A DNA stretch of 33,805 nt, from contig JAUCBJ010005266.1 of the NCBI GenBank assembly GCA_032718475.1, positions 1-33,805 of the forward strand. The letters are read 5' to 3'. The notes under the pieces were generated by a model. That model was not told the origin of the DNA. It saw only the letters and a program-made list of their open reading frames with translations, and ran no database searches. Positions 9,240-19,768 of this stretch are shown in pieces. The DNA is from Nemertoderma westbladi (lineage: Eukaryota; Xenacoelomorpha; Nemertodermatida; Nemertodermatidae). Numbering within the stretch: position 1 is the stretch's first letter; each line of letters starts with the position of its first letter. The translations under genes and the position numbers were made by a program.

Positions 9240-9335
9240 AAAAACAATAAACACGATAACTTTACCAAACCCCAAAACAATAAACAGCCACTTTACTAAT
9301 TGAGGGAAAGGAGCAGGTTACAGACGTAAGGGACG
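9240..9335 (+). repeat. Dispersed repeat copy (AACAATAAAC ... GGAGCAGGTTACAG)
   Basis: This carries AAAAACAATAAACACGATAA, CCAAAACAATAAAC and AATTGAGGGAAAGGAGCAGG TTACAG. Related copies are found near 3045-3105, near 7098-7152 and, inverted, near 30180-30245. The order of the two halves varies between copies. The family is unnamed here; it may be the end region of a MITE or of an unrecognised retroelement. Confidence 0.55.
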
Positions 9336-9801
9336 GTCCCCAAACTGCCAAAGTAACAATACCCACCCGCAGTAGTTATTACAGTACCGGTACTGCAGCC
9401 AACATGAGTCTGTCAGTCTGTGGTCTGAGACTACATCTAATGGAAGCTGTTGTCAGGTTGTGTTTATACACCTATAGGCTATGCTATGGCATGTATGGTA
9501 CACCAATACAGCAAGCAATACTGGTGAACCACTAAAATAAATAACCGTTGACAGTAATACTGCAGTTGTTAAAAATCCGGGTTGGCAACCAATGGTTTTT
9601 CTCACCATTGGTTTTTTATGGTTTTTTGGTTTACCCAACTTTTAAAAAAAGGCGAAAAAAATGGTTTTTTATGGTTTTTCAGTTAGGGTAGGTTTATAGA
9701 TAGATTTATTTATACATTATGTAAAAACAATAACAAATACACCAAACAATGTACCGGTATAAAGGTATTGTCCAACATAACATATAGGATTACCCCTAAG
9801 G

Positions 9802-10160
9802 CCCCCCTCACACGGAGCAACTTGTTGCTGAAACTTGTTGCTGGACCCCCTCACACACAGAAACTTGTTGCTGCAACTTGTTTCCAAAACTTGTTTCTGT
9901 GTGTGAGGACTCCAGCAACAAGTTTCTGCAACTTGTTTCCGCAACTTATTTCTGTGTGTGAGGGAGTCCAGCAACAAGTTGCTGGAAGTTATATTCCCAG
10001 CAACTTTTTGAAAAAGTTTTATTACATTCCATTTTGATACTAGCTAATATTAGATAATTTGAGTGATGTGATATTATATACAAATGACTGGACATGTTAG
10101 CTATTTATTTGGAAATAATTGTTATTTTCTTCAGCAACAAGTTTCTGTGTGTGAGGGGGT
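9802..10160. mobile_element. Palindrome-rich MITE with CCCCCTCACAC termini
   Basis: The left end reads CCCCCCTCACACGGAGCAAC and the right end reads CAACAAGTTTCTGTGTGTGAGGGGG, which are inverted with respect to each other. The interior repeats GCAACTTGTTGC and its relatives about ten times, each pair separated by CCCCTCACACACAG or CTGTGTGTGAGG blocks, so the element is built from nested inverted repeats. No coding capacity. The central 130 bases (about 9995-10130) are AT-rich and unique. Both strands give ORFs only because of the short-period palindromes. Confidence 0.65.
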
Positions 10161-10242
10161 CCAGCAACATATCGATTACACATATCGATATCTCCCAATA
10201 ATATACAGGAAGATGATAACATAAAGGGAAGCTAAATGTGAA

Positions 10243-10267
10243 GGGGGGGGGGGGGGGGGGGGGGGGG
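10243..10267 (+). repeat. Poly-G tract, 25 G
   Basis: An uninterrupted G run follows GTGAA. It is the longest homopolymer in the window and is not linked to any gene. Confidence 0.85.
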
Positions 10268-11126
10268 TGAGTTTGGATAATGTTTATTCATCTCTGATAT
10301 ATATGTTTTAATCATTAGACTTTCTTTCCTATTTATGCAATGAATAATTATTTCATTAGTGCTAGCACACATTAACTGTAAACGCATTACCTATAGCTTA
10401 TATCCACTGTAGGCCATCAAAAAGGTGCTGGGCCATCAACCGTGAACCGATGCTTCAGTAATGTATAATGTATTACAGTCCATTAAGAACACTAATGGTT
10501 CTTAAAAGGCATATAATATATTATTCAACATATTTTTTTACTTATCTGCATTCAAAGAAATCACCCGCTGCAGTAAATTAATGGTATAAATCACCTTATA
10601 TATTGCAAAGCCTCCTGATCATGTTTATAAGGCCATACAAGTTTTTCACTAAACCAAAGTAGATATAATGTTTAGAAAACGTAATCATTTCATTCAAATT
10701 CATATTCTGGATTCAAACTTTCAAAGAAACCATGCATGGAGGCTTACAGTAGAGATTGTTATAGGTATGGTTGTGTTGAGCTAATCCGTCGTCATTTCTC
10801 TTACATTAATGTGTCCAAATAGTCTTGTACCACTCAAGAATCGAACCTGAGCAGAGACACTTACAACACTGGGACCAAACAATTCTGTCCTGACCAGTGA
10901 TTGAATCTGGAGCCTCTTGTTTGGACCCCATAATGTCACCACTACTCCTTGTGCCTATTAATTTAAGGCTCCACTAAACGTAAGTACTTAGAAACCAGTT
11001 AGTAGTCGTAGTAATCTAATAAATTATACTTTCTGCACAGCAATATAATGAATTCCATTCAATGATAATGAGATAAATTCATTTAGTCTTTGAATAATAC
11101 GTTTCTTCAACCTCCAATTGGACATA
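10268..11126. other. Upstream region of the receptor gene, nothing firm
   Basis: AT-rich, apparently single-copy sequence. No ORF of coding quality is present. A promoter for the downstream receptor gene may lie here, but no core element can be assigned by eye with confidence. Confidence 0.3.
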
Positions 11127-12390
11127 ATGACAACGCAATCACTGCTAGTGTGCATTGGTTTTGTTACATGTTTGACGTCAGCTGGTGAGATGACTGATAA
11201 AACCAACATGGGTCTTCAACCTCATAATATCGCCAATATTCCCCGTAGTGCATACCACGATCGTTACAAAAAGATACTAAAAGACATCAATTATGACCTA
11301 TACTTGAACGAGGGAGAACAATTTGACGAATTTAATGAAGTATTTGAAAGAATTCTCACGCCATATATTTGTACCTTCGTCGCAGTTGGTGTAATCGGTC
11401 ATGCCATTACCATAGCAACAGTTCTACTTGAGAAGTCTTTTAACACATTGTTTTACAAAATGTTAATTCTTGATGCCATTCTGGAGTCATTATGTTGTAT
11501 TGGGAGGTTACTGCTACGTGGGGAAGCTCTCATGGTGGGTGAAAACTACCCCAGATTATGAAATAATCGATGGAGCATCTTATCTAGTTTACAAATCTTC
11601 TAATTTGTTATACTGGATTTTTCAACTGTGTTGGCCAATGCTCGCTTGGGCATTTCCCTTTACTGCACAACTGTTATCTTTAATTATGGGTCTAGAACGG
11701 AATGCAGCCTTGTATTTTCCATTATGGTATAAAAATACCAAAGCGAAAAATCCCAAAGTGGTTTATATTGTTTTAATCATTGTGGTTGTTTACTGCACTG
11801 GTCTCTATTGGACTCTTATGTTTGCATTTAAAGGTGAAATTCATATGATTGATGGTGTTACTGAATATTGGGCAATTGATAATTATTGGAGAACCAATAA
11901 TGAGCACATCAACTCAGCAGATCGTATTAATGGTTATGTATTTCCATTTATTTTACTCACCCAACTTATAGCTGTACTTATTATAGATGTTCTAATGATA
12001 ACAAAGTTTTACAATGTGGCTAGGTTAAACCCTCAATCACCGTCAATGTTAAAGATGTGCAATGCAATAAAACTTCTTATGATAAATGGTACTTTATCTC
12101 TTATTCACATAGTTTCTTTTATAGTATTTGTTATAGAAGCTTTTAACTTGTACCATTTGCACAATAATTTAACAACAATGTCCAGCACAGCAGACATTAC
12201 TTACTTCATAAAGTATGAGCGGTACTTGAACAGAACATCTTATGTTCAAGACATGGTGTTTATTGTTTATTCTCTTAACTTTTATCTTATGTACGCTATA
12301 GTTGTAAGCTTCCGCGAAGCTGTGAATACTAATATATTTAGGTGTAAACCTATCAAGATAGGCAAATATAAATTAACAAATTTATGGTAG
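11127..12390 (+). pseudogene. Class A GPCR-like seven-transmembrane receptor, one frame break
   Basis: The first frame starts at ATG 11127 with a signal-peptide-like N-terminus (MTTQSLLVCIGFVTCLTSAG), a short charged ectodomain, then TM1 (YICTFVAVGVIGHAITIATV) and TM2 (LFYKMLILDAILESLCCIG). It runs into a stop after about 11561. The second frame, from about 11550, continues with TM3, a GLERNAALYFPLW motif at the place of the DRY/ERY box, TM4 (VVYIVLIIVVVYCTGLYWTL), TM5, TM6 and TM7, ending in SLNFYLMYAIVVSFREA, which resembles the N-x-x-(M/L)-Y plus FR end of class A peptide receptors. The order of segments and their length (about 420 residues in total) fit a rhodopsin-like receptor, possibly of the FMRFamide/neuropeptide type. 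The single frame change lies around 11530-11560 near short G and C runs. It may be a sequence error, a very short intron, or a real inactivating indel. No other intron is apparent. Confidence 0.6.
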
Positions 12391-13500
12391 AGTAAATAGA
12401 ATACTGGTTGACAAGTGTGAGAGGTCAATAAGTAAGCTTGAGGGATGAAATGGTAAAAAAAATATATTCAAAAATTGAAATATTATTTTCCTTTGTCAGT
12501 TTCTACATCATGATATATAAATACTTCAGTGAACAATCGCCAGAGTAATGGCATCCTATAAAGACCTCCAATATATGGTTATAGTTGTCATTGTTGACCT
12601 ATTCACAGTAACAACATCATCAACCTTATCCTAATCTGGCTCCCTTATTCAACCACAAAACAATATAACTCTCAATATGCAAAGTAAATTGTATGGGCTA
12701 TTTTGTGGTACGTTATTATTATGGGCTATTTAGTGGTATCATGGTGCATACAGTCTATAATGAGTTTTTACAAAATCAACAAATACTTTTGACATGTGGG
12801 AAGAGTGCACAGTGGGTCAAGAGCAGCCAAAATAGGCAAAACCTGATGTGCTCAAAAACTTTTTTCTAATGTCACCATTCGATTTGCCATATCTGAAAAC
12901 CTCGGCAAATATACTTCATTTCAAATTGTTCATGTCTGGGAAGAAAATCTAGCTTGACAAACCGATTGGGACAAGTCCATCCCACAGTAGGACCCAGTCG
13001 GTGTAGTCTGGGACACTGATGATGACCAGTCGTCTGAAGGAAGTGTCTGGTTCTGAAACAAACAAACGGGTAATCTAAATATAAAAATAGAACCCAATAA
13101 CCCAAACAATTAAGCTATTTCCACATTACACAATTAAATAGTTATATATTTTTAATAACAAACAAACAGCAAAAAAAACGGAAAACAAAATTTGAAATGT
13201 TGTTCTAAAACATTTTTTAGTATTACTGTAGAGTTCATCATTTGGTAAAGTACAACTTTTACATTAACATTATATAAATGTAATATATTTCAGATATAAT
13301 GATAGAATAGTTATTAATATATATGCAATAAATATATATAAACATGACATTCACTAAAGTAATAATACATTGTATTTATAAAATAACAACCTCCTCAATT
13401 CTCCTACCACAAATTCTCTAAATTCTCTAACACCAAGCGATTTTGGGTCAGAGGTCTTTAATGATATATGGCGGTTTATAGGCTGTTCTGAGGGTAATGG
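12391..13500. other. Non-coding stretch downstream of the receptor gene
   Basis: AT-rich, no repeat family or gene recognised. The minus-strand ORF at 12872-13105 has no recognisable motif and no coding-type composition. Confidence 0.3.
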
Positions 13501-13504
13501 TGAC

Positions 13505-13760
13505 TCATAGGTGATGGCTGTACGTACAGACCACTACATTATTGCAACTTTCCTCGTCCATAGAGAACTCGTCCGTATAGAACTCCTGTTCGGTACTTCC
13601 CCTCATGTCATAAGGGGAATAATCGGTAAATTGAACCTTTATTTCCACACGGGGGTCTATATCCTTCCGATGCAATAGGTAGTGATGTTTTCCATTACAC
13701 GTAACACATTTGTAGGTGTCAACAATAACACTTGCTTCTATTATGTCCGGCGCACGATGT
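13505..13760 (-). pseudogene. BEL/Pao gag fragment with zinc-knuckle-like motif
   Basis: Read on the minus strand from about 13760, an open frame contains YKCVTCNGKHHYLLHRKDI, which has the C-x2-C-x4-H-H-x3-H arrangement seen at the end of the gag region of BEL/Pao retrotransposons, just before the aspartic protease. It continues through a D/E-rich stretch (FYTDEFSMDEESC) to a TGA at 13505-13507. Neither the rest of gag nor the protease is present, so this is a short scrap. Its sequence does not resemble the gag knuckles of the large element at 24 kb, so it belongs to another family. The upstream border runs into the antisense of the Helitron-like Rep gene near 13750-13800 and is uncertain. 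Confidence 0.5.
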
Positions 13761-16700
13761 CGGCATCGTGTGAACGTCTTACATTGGAGAGGAGACCAGA
13801 CATAATGCAGTGCACACTCAATAGACGAAACCTTGGTGAGGAATTTGTGTTTGGAACGTTTGGGACTGGCTCCATCTCCCCAGCCTTCCCGGAGGAACTC
13901 GTTGAAGAATGTTTATCTGGGGGAACATATATGGACAATGAGGATGCAGTTGTTCAGTGGGAGGAATACACATCTAAAGATGCTGGAGATAGATTCTCCC
14001 AAACCAACAATTTCCATCTCCCACTCATCCATCCATATAGTAGGAACAGTGGAAGTCGACCCCTACTTCCCACTGTGAACTCTGCTAAATTCCCCCTCCA
14101 AAGTCATTTAGTTTCTATCCTGTCATCTTCACCTCCACTCCATAAGCATCTTCTGTCAGTAGAAAACCCTGCCGACTTTATTAAAGACTTAGTAAAAGTT
14201 GTATATTCAACGTTAAATAAAGCGAGGTATTCATTCCAAACCCAAACTGAGGAGACATTACATAATTGTGTTTTAAATAGTTACCCAAATGGGTACCAAC
14301 AACTCTCCCTTGTAACAAAAAGAGCTACAGTTCTAGCCACTGTCCCTGGGATCTCCATTCAGCATGAGGTAAACCGCTCCAATGGGGATGCTATTGGGTT
14401 ATATATCCGAGATGGCACTCGCCGTTTTCTGGGGGGTGTTCTAGAATCTCCAAGTTTTACCTCCAAGTAGCAGTATCTGATGTAATTACTGATTCTAATG
14501 TTGCTAATAGGGAGGTACCCATTATTGATGAGGATCAATATTCCTGGATGATGATCATGGTGACGACCCAGAGAGGGACTCTGAGAACATTGATCTCAGC
14601 ATGGGAGTTCTGGGATCCCATGAAATAATGGATGAAGACAGGGACCACGGTACATTATTCGCCAGGATGGATCGAATCCCCATCTACGATGTAAATCGTG
14701 CCTCCCACATCCACCTTCTCCTCAATAACGAACTCGGAGTGCTCCGTCGGCGTAACCAACCATCTCAAAACGCCACCTTCAATATGTTGATGCACCACAT
14801 CACCTCCCTCAGCCGTGATGGTACTGTTCCTCTAACATACCCTGATGGCATCCTCTATCCAACACTTTTCTACTGCTCGAAATTTAATTCGGTAGTTGGG
14901 GCAATGCCATCTATTATGTATTGCAGTAGAACCTCAACCAAAAGAGGTCTTGCCATATCCACAACGGTATCATATATCACATCAGTATTTTCAACTCTGT
15001 TGAACAAACAACTCACTGTTAATTCACCAACGTTGGTCCTGAAATGAGGGTTGGAGTTTATGGTAGACCCCAAGGACATTGGCTACTCCTACCCAGAAAG
15101 TAAATCAAATTTTGACGAAATCGACTCCCGACGTAAACTCGAGTTGGCGGCATTCACCAAGGATGGCGCTTGGGATTATTTCGTCACTCCAATGTGCAAT
15201 GATACAGAGACTCCTGGTGTTGCTCCCCTATATAACGCCATTGTCAACAGATGCGCTTTAGCCACCCCTACGGAATGTGCCGAGCAACTGGAGGGCCATC
15301 TCGTCATTTTACTCTGTGCCTGGCATCGCACTGTCACGCATGTGATGGAGTGGATAATGAATAGTCCGCAACGCCCACTAGGACATCCACGGAATTACTT
15401 CTGGCATTACGAATTTCAGGACCAAAACGCCCTAGTAAATAAACCCCATGTCCACATGGGTCTAGCATTACACCAAGAAGAAAGGTCAGACACACTAAGC
15501 CGAGTCTGCTGCCAATCAAAGAGTTTATTCAACAAATCCTTTGGCACAGATTTCGAGACCTTAATTCAAGATCGTGTTATAGAACACAAAGATGTCCCCA
15601 ACTTCCTCAACCACCTGCAGTATCTACAGACCCACATCTATAACTCCGGTGGTGGGCGCTGCATAAAATATACCGACAGCTCAGGGAATCCGAAATGCCG
15701 CTACACCCTGTATCTGGAACGAACAACGGCCTTTTTTAAGGAACGGGAAGGTTTATATACAGAGTCTACTCTGTTGAGGATGGAGGAACTGGGTCTTGCC
15801 ATCTATAGTGAATGGAAGAACTCAATTGTTCCCATTGAGAGATACAGTGGAGGACAACATCAGTACCATGCTGTAAGTAGTGAATTCTTTGTCCCTACTA
15901 ACCCCAGGCAGGTTATTCACCTTCCTGCGATCCTGTACCAACATCCAGGTGTGTGACTATAGAATGCAAAAGGCCTACCTTCTGAAGTATGAGGTTGGTA
16001 AAGAGGAACATACAAAGTATATCCTAAAAGAAACCTCCGAACCAGGTAAGTTCATTGGCAATCAACGAGGGATTGTCAATGAAAAAATTACGGGAGCGCG
16101 GATTGCTGAAGAGAAGAGGGCAAAGAAAGACAAAGGATTCACTACCAGAAACATAGGGGTACCTGAACTTGTCTTCCACTGCCTTAATCTGGGATACTTT
16201 AAAACAAACGTCCAGTTCATCCATATTCAAAGTTCAATCCCCGAAAATAGAACTGGATTCCTTCATCGCTATCCCATCGGTAAGGAACATAAACTCATAA
16301 CAAATGACAATGAACTCAAACCTGTAGTTTAACGGGCTGCACCTCCGGTGGAAAGACAATTTACTCCATCACAAGAACTACTGATCAAAGACTACATAAA
16401 GAGCAGATATCGTGCTGACTATATCACGAAATTTAATTTGAGACCCCCAGAGTTACTAAATACATTTCAATCTTTGGAATTATACTACAAATGTTTCACT
16501 GAGCAATGTTATAGAAATAATCATATCTCAAAGGAGCTTGGTGAGTGCGAATGGATTAATGGGTTGGGTAATAGAGTGAAACTCCGCGCATCTGGTGTAG
16601 TGAAAGCTACTGAACACCTTTGAGACCAAGCCGAGAATGGTGTCCCTCTAGCGGCTGACTTACTTCACGATATTTTAGAGCCTATTATTCAGAACAGTCC

Positions 16701-17320
16701 TCAACATGTTAAATGGTTCGTTAACAAGTCCAAAACACAACCCACGATTGTTGTTTTTACCTCAATTACTCCGTTCTCTACTGAGAAATTCCTCCCTCAC
16801 ATAATGCTATCATTGGGTGAATTTGAAACGGAGCAGGATCTGTATAAAATTAATTACCTTGACAGTTTCATGTACAGTAAATTAATTCCGGACTCCCATT
16901 ATATCACTGAGGGAGACTACAACAACCTTTTCTGATGCTACGTGGATGAACAACTGTACCACTACGCCATCTCACACAGACAATTTAATAACATGTTTCA
17001 AGCTGCAGACAGAGTCCTCAAGGCACTGCTGCTAAACAACAATATCGAGTTTAACAGTCTGCCACTGGCACAGGAATGTCTGTTCCGAGAGAGAGAGACA
17101 TCTGAGATACTGAATTACGAGAGGAGGGCCAAGGAGTCCTTCATAGTGGCTGTACAGGAGAAGCACATTGACCTTCCTCAGGACATTGACACTATACCCT
17201 GTGACGCGCCCTCTAATTGGCTGCCTCATCTTTCCCGACACCCAGACCAATCTGACATATCATATCACGAACAGACTGATTCCCTACGTATTGGCATTGA
17301 CAGTATTAATAAATATCGCG
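13760..17320 (+). pseudogene. Decayed Helitron-like Rep (HUH replicase) gene
   Basis: Frames laid end to end give one long replicase-like protein. Landmarks in order: an N-terminal region (13.76-14.46 kb); a LLNNELGVLRRR segment and YPDGILYPTLFYC (about 14.8 kb); AWDYFVTPMCND (about 15.17 kb), matching the first Rep motif of Helitrons; YFWHYEFQDQ...KPHVHMGLAL (15.39-15.47 kb), which contains the His-x-His metal motif (His codons at 15447 and 15453); a GGGRCIKY...KCRYTLYLE zinc-type segment (about 15.65 kb); and AYLLKYEVGK (Tyr codons at 15976 and 15988), the two-tyrosine motif Y-x3-Y. Breaks: frame changes near 14460, 14548 and 15948, and stops at 15045, 16330, 16621 and 16933. No SF1/Pif1 helicase part is present; the frame runs into the antisense of the exonuclease-like ORF. 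In Helitrons Rep nicks and joins DNA at the element ends through the tyrosines. This copy cannot make the enzyme. Confidence 0.75.
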
Positions 17321-18403
17321 ATCCAGATCAATATCGCTATACGGCGTATCTGTCTCCCCGTCTACCAGATGCCGGCTATTGTAGTACACCGACTCACCCT
17401 TCAGCCCCGGGTGGTCTACCAGACCGTCGAAGGCCATTTTAAAGGCTCTCCTGTAGCTTAGGGGTGATCCCGATAACATAAATGCCGCTGGTTCCCTCTC
17501 GATAACCACGGTCATAAATAAGTTAAGCAAACTTATCATCATCCAATCTTCCTGCAGGATATATCGCTTCTGATATACCTTTATCGCTCCTCTGCGGAAT
17601 TGATATACCTCTTGCTTTCCCGGTCTCGCTCCCCACTTTAGCGAGTTCGCTAGTTCTGCTCCGTATTCTTCCCTGAACTTCCCCCAATCCATCGGTTTGT
17701 GGCACACGAGCCCCAATAATTGGCCCATTGCCACCGCCTCGCATTGGCCTGTGTTTTCGACTACCCCCAACCCATCCGGTGCCGTCATAGCCATAAAGAC
17801 CTTCTGCATATCCAGGAGGTTGGTGGCGTCCGGACCGATGATCCACTCCGCATCCTCGCGAATCGCCGATCCTACTTTCGTCGTCGACTTCTCTCTTACC
17901 AAGACTTGTACCGCTTTCGGTAACCGGTTTAATTTCGGTCCATCCTTCTTCCCATACGTTCCTAGATCGAATAAGAAGATGTCCCCATTTGGCGCGGCCA
18001 AATGTAGGAGTATGGTCCTGGCCGACCCCGCCGTTCCTCGTCTCAAACCCGCCTCGTCTTCCACGGTTCCCTCGTCGTCTAGGATCATATATCCTCCCCT
18101 GTTGACGGACTCTATGAATCTCTTCCAGTCCTTCCTCGGTGATTCCCTCGGGTACTTCGGAATCCCGAACTTCGCCTCGTCCCCTTTCACCACGTAGTGG
18201 AAGTGTTGGAAGATCGCGTTGTCCAGCGACGGCGTCCCATAGGTCCCGACCAGCCGCTGTTCGTCCATCTCCCGGAAGTGATCCTGCAGCGCTCGTGCCG
18301 CGTGACCCCTTTCCAACCTCTCGTAGTATCCTCTCGTCTTCTCTTCCGGATGCCTCTCGGTGAAATCCACCAGTATCTCCTGACTCCGCCTTTCTCTTTC
18401 TGA
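17306..18403 (-). CDS. DEDD-family 3'-5' exonuclease-like ORF downstream of BEL pol
   Basis: The frame is open from 18403 to a TAA at 17306-17308 (about 365 codons). Numbering from codon 18370, the pattern of an RNase D/WRN-type exonuclease is visible: GGYMILDDEG with D98 and E100 (Exo I), FLFDLG at 133-138, TTKVGSAIREDAEWI with D173 (Exo II), NLLDMQKVF with D187, and KRYILQEDWMMISLLNLF with Y270 followed by E274 and D275 (Exo III). Family members have Y-x3-D; here the fourth residue after Tyr is Glu and Asp comes one later, so activity is uncertain. The first in-frame ATG is at 18268, before Exo I. Upstream, an ATG at 18413 lies in another frame, and a CTTACAG|GTGAG acceptor/donor-like site lies near 18445. 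The start is therefore unresolved and may be spliced. It lies on the same strand as the BEL pol, 1.37 kb downstream, with similar GC-rich codon use. It faces tail to tail with the Helitron-like Rep gene. Role in the element: inferred only. Confidence 0.6.
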   Translation of the reverse strand, partial: SERERRSQEILVDFTERHPEEKTRGYYERLERGHAARALQDHFREMDEQRLVGTYGTPSLDNAIFQHFHYVVKGDEAKFGIPKYPRESPRKDWKRFIESVNRGGYMILDDEGTVEDEAGLRRGTAGSARTILLHLAAPNGDIFLFDLGTYGKKDGPKLNRLPKAVQVLVREKSTTKVGSAIREDAEWIIGPDATNLLDMQKVFMAMTAPDGLGVVENTGQCEAVAMGQLLGLVCHKPMDWGKFREEYGAELANSLKWGARPGKQEVYQFRRGAIKVYQKRYILQEDWMMISLLNLFMTVVIEREPAAFMLSGSPLSYRRAFKMAFDGLVDHPGLKGESVYYNSRHLVDGETDTPYSDIDLDRDIY

Positions 18404-18890
18404 TCAAGTTGCACGCCATTCCGAACACTCACTCGCTCACCTGTAAGGTGGTGCCTTACCAAGGCGCAATACAGATGAGTGATGTATCTAAGATGTTCTG
18501 TACAGTCCGATAATGGCCTATTCCTTACTTAACTGCGCCTTTTAGCCTAAATTATTACTAATTAATTCTGAAGCTAGTAAATACACCCTAATTTCGATTT
18601 CTGTCCGTTACTTTTATTATGTTCCAGAATAACTTTCCTTGTGTTGCCATTATTTGTAACTTTCAGCCCTATTCTATTTATTTTTAATTTAATTTTTAAT
18701 TCTACTGTCCTACTACTTACTATTGCCTATGGATTGTTCTATTCTCTAATCCACATTCTGGCCTACTCTGTGGGCCTGTGCAGTACAGCAGTATGCGTCG
18801 TGTGGCCACACGATTTACCCAGCTGTACTCATATGCCCCCCTCTCGCTACTAACTGCTAACTAATATCTATATCTTATATACCCTTTTTA
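18404..18890 (-). other. Non-coding interval between exonuclease-like ORF and repeat array
   Basis: AT-rich to pyrimidine-rich sequence without coding quality. Near 18440-18455 the minus strand reads GGTAAGGCACCACCTTACAG, a short palindrome (GGTAAGGC...CCTTAC) that ends in an AG followed by GTGAGC and could act as a 3' splice site for the exonuclease-like ORF. A second inverted repeat, GTGTGGCCACAC, lies at 18798-18809. I looked for an LTR here and found no match to the sequence upstream of gag. Confidence 0.35.
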
Positions 18891-18894
18891 CCTC

Positions 18895-19480
18895 TTACTC
18901 TCTCTCTAACTAACGGTACTACGTACCCTCTAACTCTTCTCTAACTAACGGTACTACGTACCCTCTAACTCTTCTCTAACTAACGGTACTACGTACCCTC
19001 TAACTCTTCTCTAACTAACGGTACTACGTACCCTCTAACTCTTCTCTAACTAACGGTACTATGTAGCCTCTAACTCTTCTCTAACTAACGGTACTACGTA
19101 CCCTCTAACTCTTCTCTAACTAATGGTACTACATACCCTCTAACTCTTCTCTAACTAACGGTACTACATACCCTCTAACTCTTCTCTAACTAACGGTACT
19201 ACGTACCCTCTAACTCTTCTCTAACTAATGGTACTACGTACCCTCTAACTCTTCTCTAACTAACGGTACTATGTACCCTCTAACTCTTCTCTAACTAACG
19301 GTACTACGTACCCTCTAACTCTCCTCTAACTAACAGTACTACGTACCCTCTAACTCTCTAACTAACGGTACTACGTACCCTCTAACTCTTCTCTAACTGA
19401 CGGTACTACGTACCCTCTAACTCTTCTCTAACTGACGGTACTACGTACCCTCTAACTCTCTACTTAACTAGCGGTACTAT
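18895..19480. repeat. Tandem array of a 35-bp unit, about 16 copies
   Basis: The unit is TAACTAACGGTACTACGTAC followed by CCTCTAACTCTTCTC, 35 bases, repeated with very few changes; some copies are shortened by loss of TTCTC. Each unit contains the hairpin GGTAC-TAC-GTACC. The low divergence indicates recent expansion or homogenisation. It lies between the end of pol (19769) and the exonuclease-like ORF (18403), on the minus strand of the element, in a place where a 3' LTR or spacer would be expected. Confidence 0.9.
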
Positions 19481-19620
19481 GTACCTCCTAACTAACTAAC
19501 TCTAGGTACTACGTACCTCCTAACTAACTAACTAAATCTAGGTACTACGTACCTTCTTACTGACTAACTAACTCTAGGTACTACGTACCTTCTTACTGAC
19601 TAACTTCTGCCTACTAACTG
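19481..19620. repeat. Variant repeats with the GGTACTACGTACC core
   Basis: Units of about 36 bases with AACTAACTAACTCTAGGTAC and TACGTACCT follow the 35-bp array. They keep the palindromic core but have different flanks, as expected for the edge of an array. They grade into TTTTTATTTTCTATTTTTAT simple sequence (19640-19690). Confidence 0.8.
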
Positions 19621-19699
19621 CGTACCTACTATGTACTATTATTTTATTTTTATTTTCTATTTTTATCTATTTTTATTTTCTATTTTTATATGTGGGGAA

Positions 19700-19768
19700 G
19701 GGTGTCTCGCCCTCAATCCCACCCCCCTCAGTCCAAAGCTTGGACGACTAAACTCATTACCAACTCCA
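19700..19768 (-). promoter_or_regulatory. Candidate polypurine tract after pol
   Basis: Immediately downstream of the integrase stop, the minus strand reads GAGGGGGGTGGGATTGAGGG CGAGAC (about 19708-19733). A purine run at this place is where plus-strand DNA synthesis would be primed in an LTR element, just before the 3' LTR. I could not confirm an LTR starting after it. Confidence 0.35.

Noticed and set aside
12872-13105. Minus-strand ORF after the receptor gene
   Set aside because: No motif, no splice signals and no coding-type composition.
16942-17442. Extension of the Helitron-like frame past 17320 as real coding
   Set aside because: Beyond about 17320 it is antisense to the C-terminus of the exonuclease-like ORF, and its composition changes to Pro/Arg-rich sequence.
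17523-18428. Second long minus-strand ORF overlapping the exonuclease-like ORF
   Set aside because: It is a shifted frame of the same DNA with Arg/Gly-rich nonsense composition and no motifs. Only its upstream ATG (18413) might matter if a frame change occurs near the start.
18895-19480. CRISPR array
   Set aside because: The 35-bp units are contiguous tandem repeats without unique spacers, in a eukaryotic transposon context.
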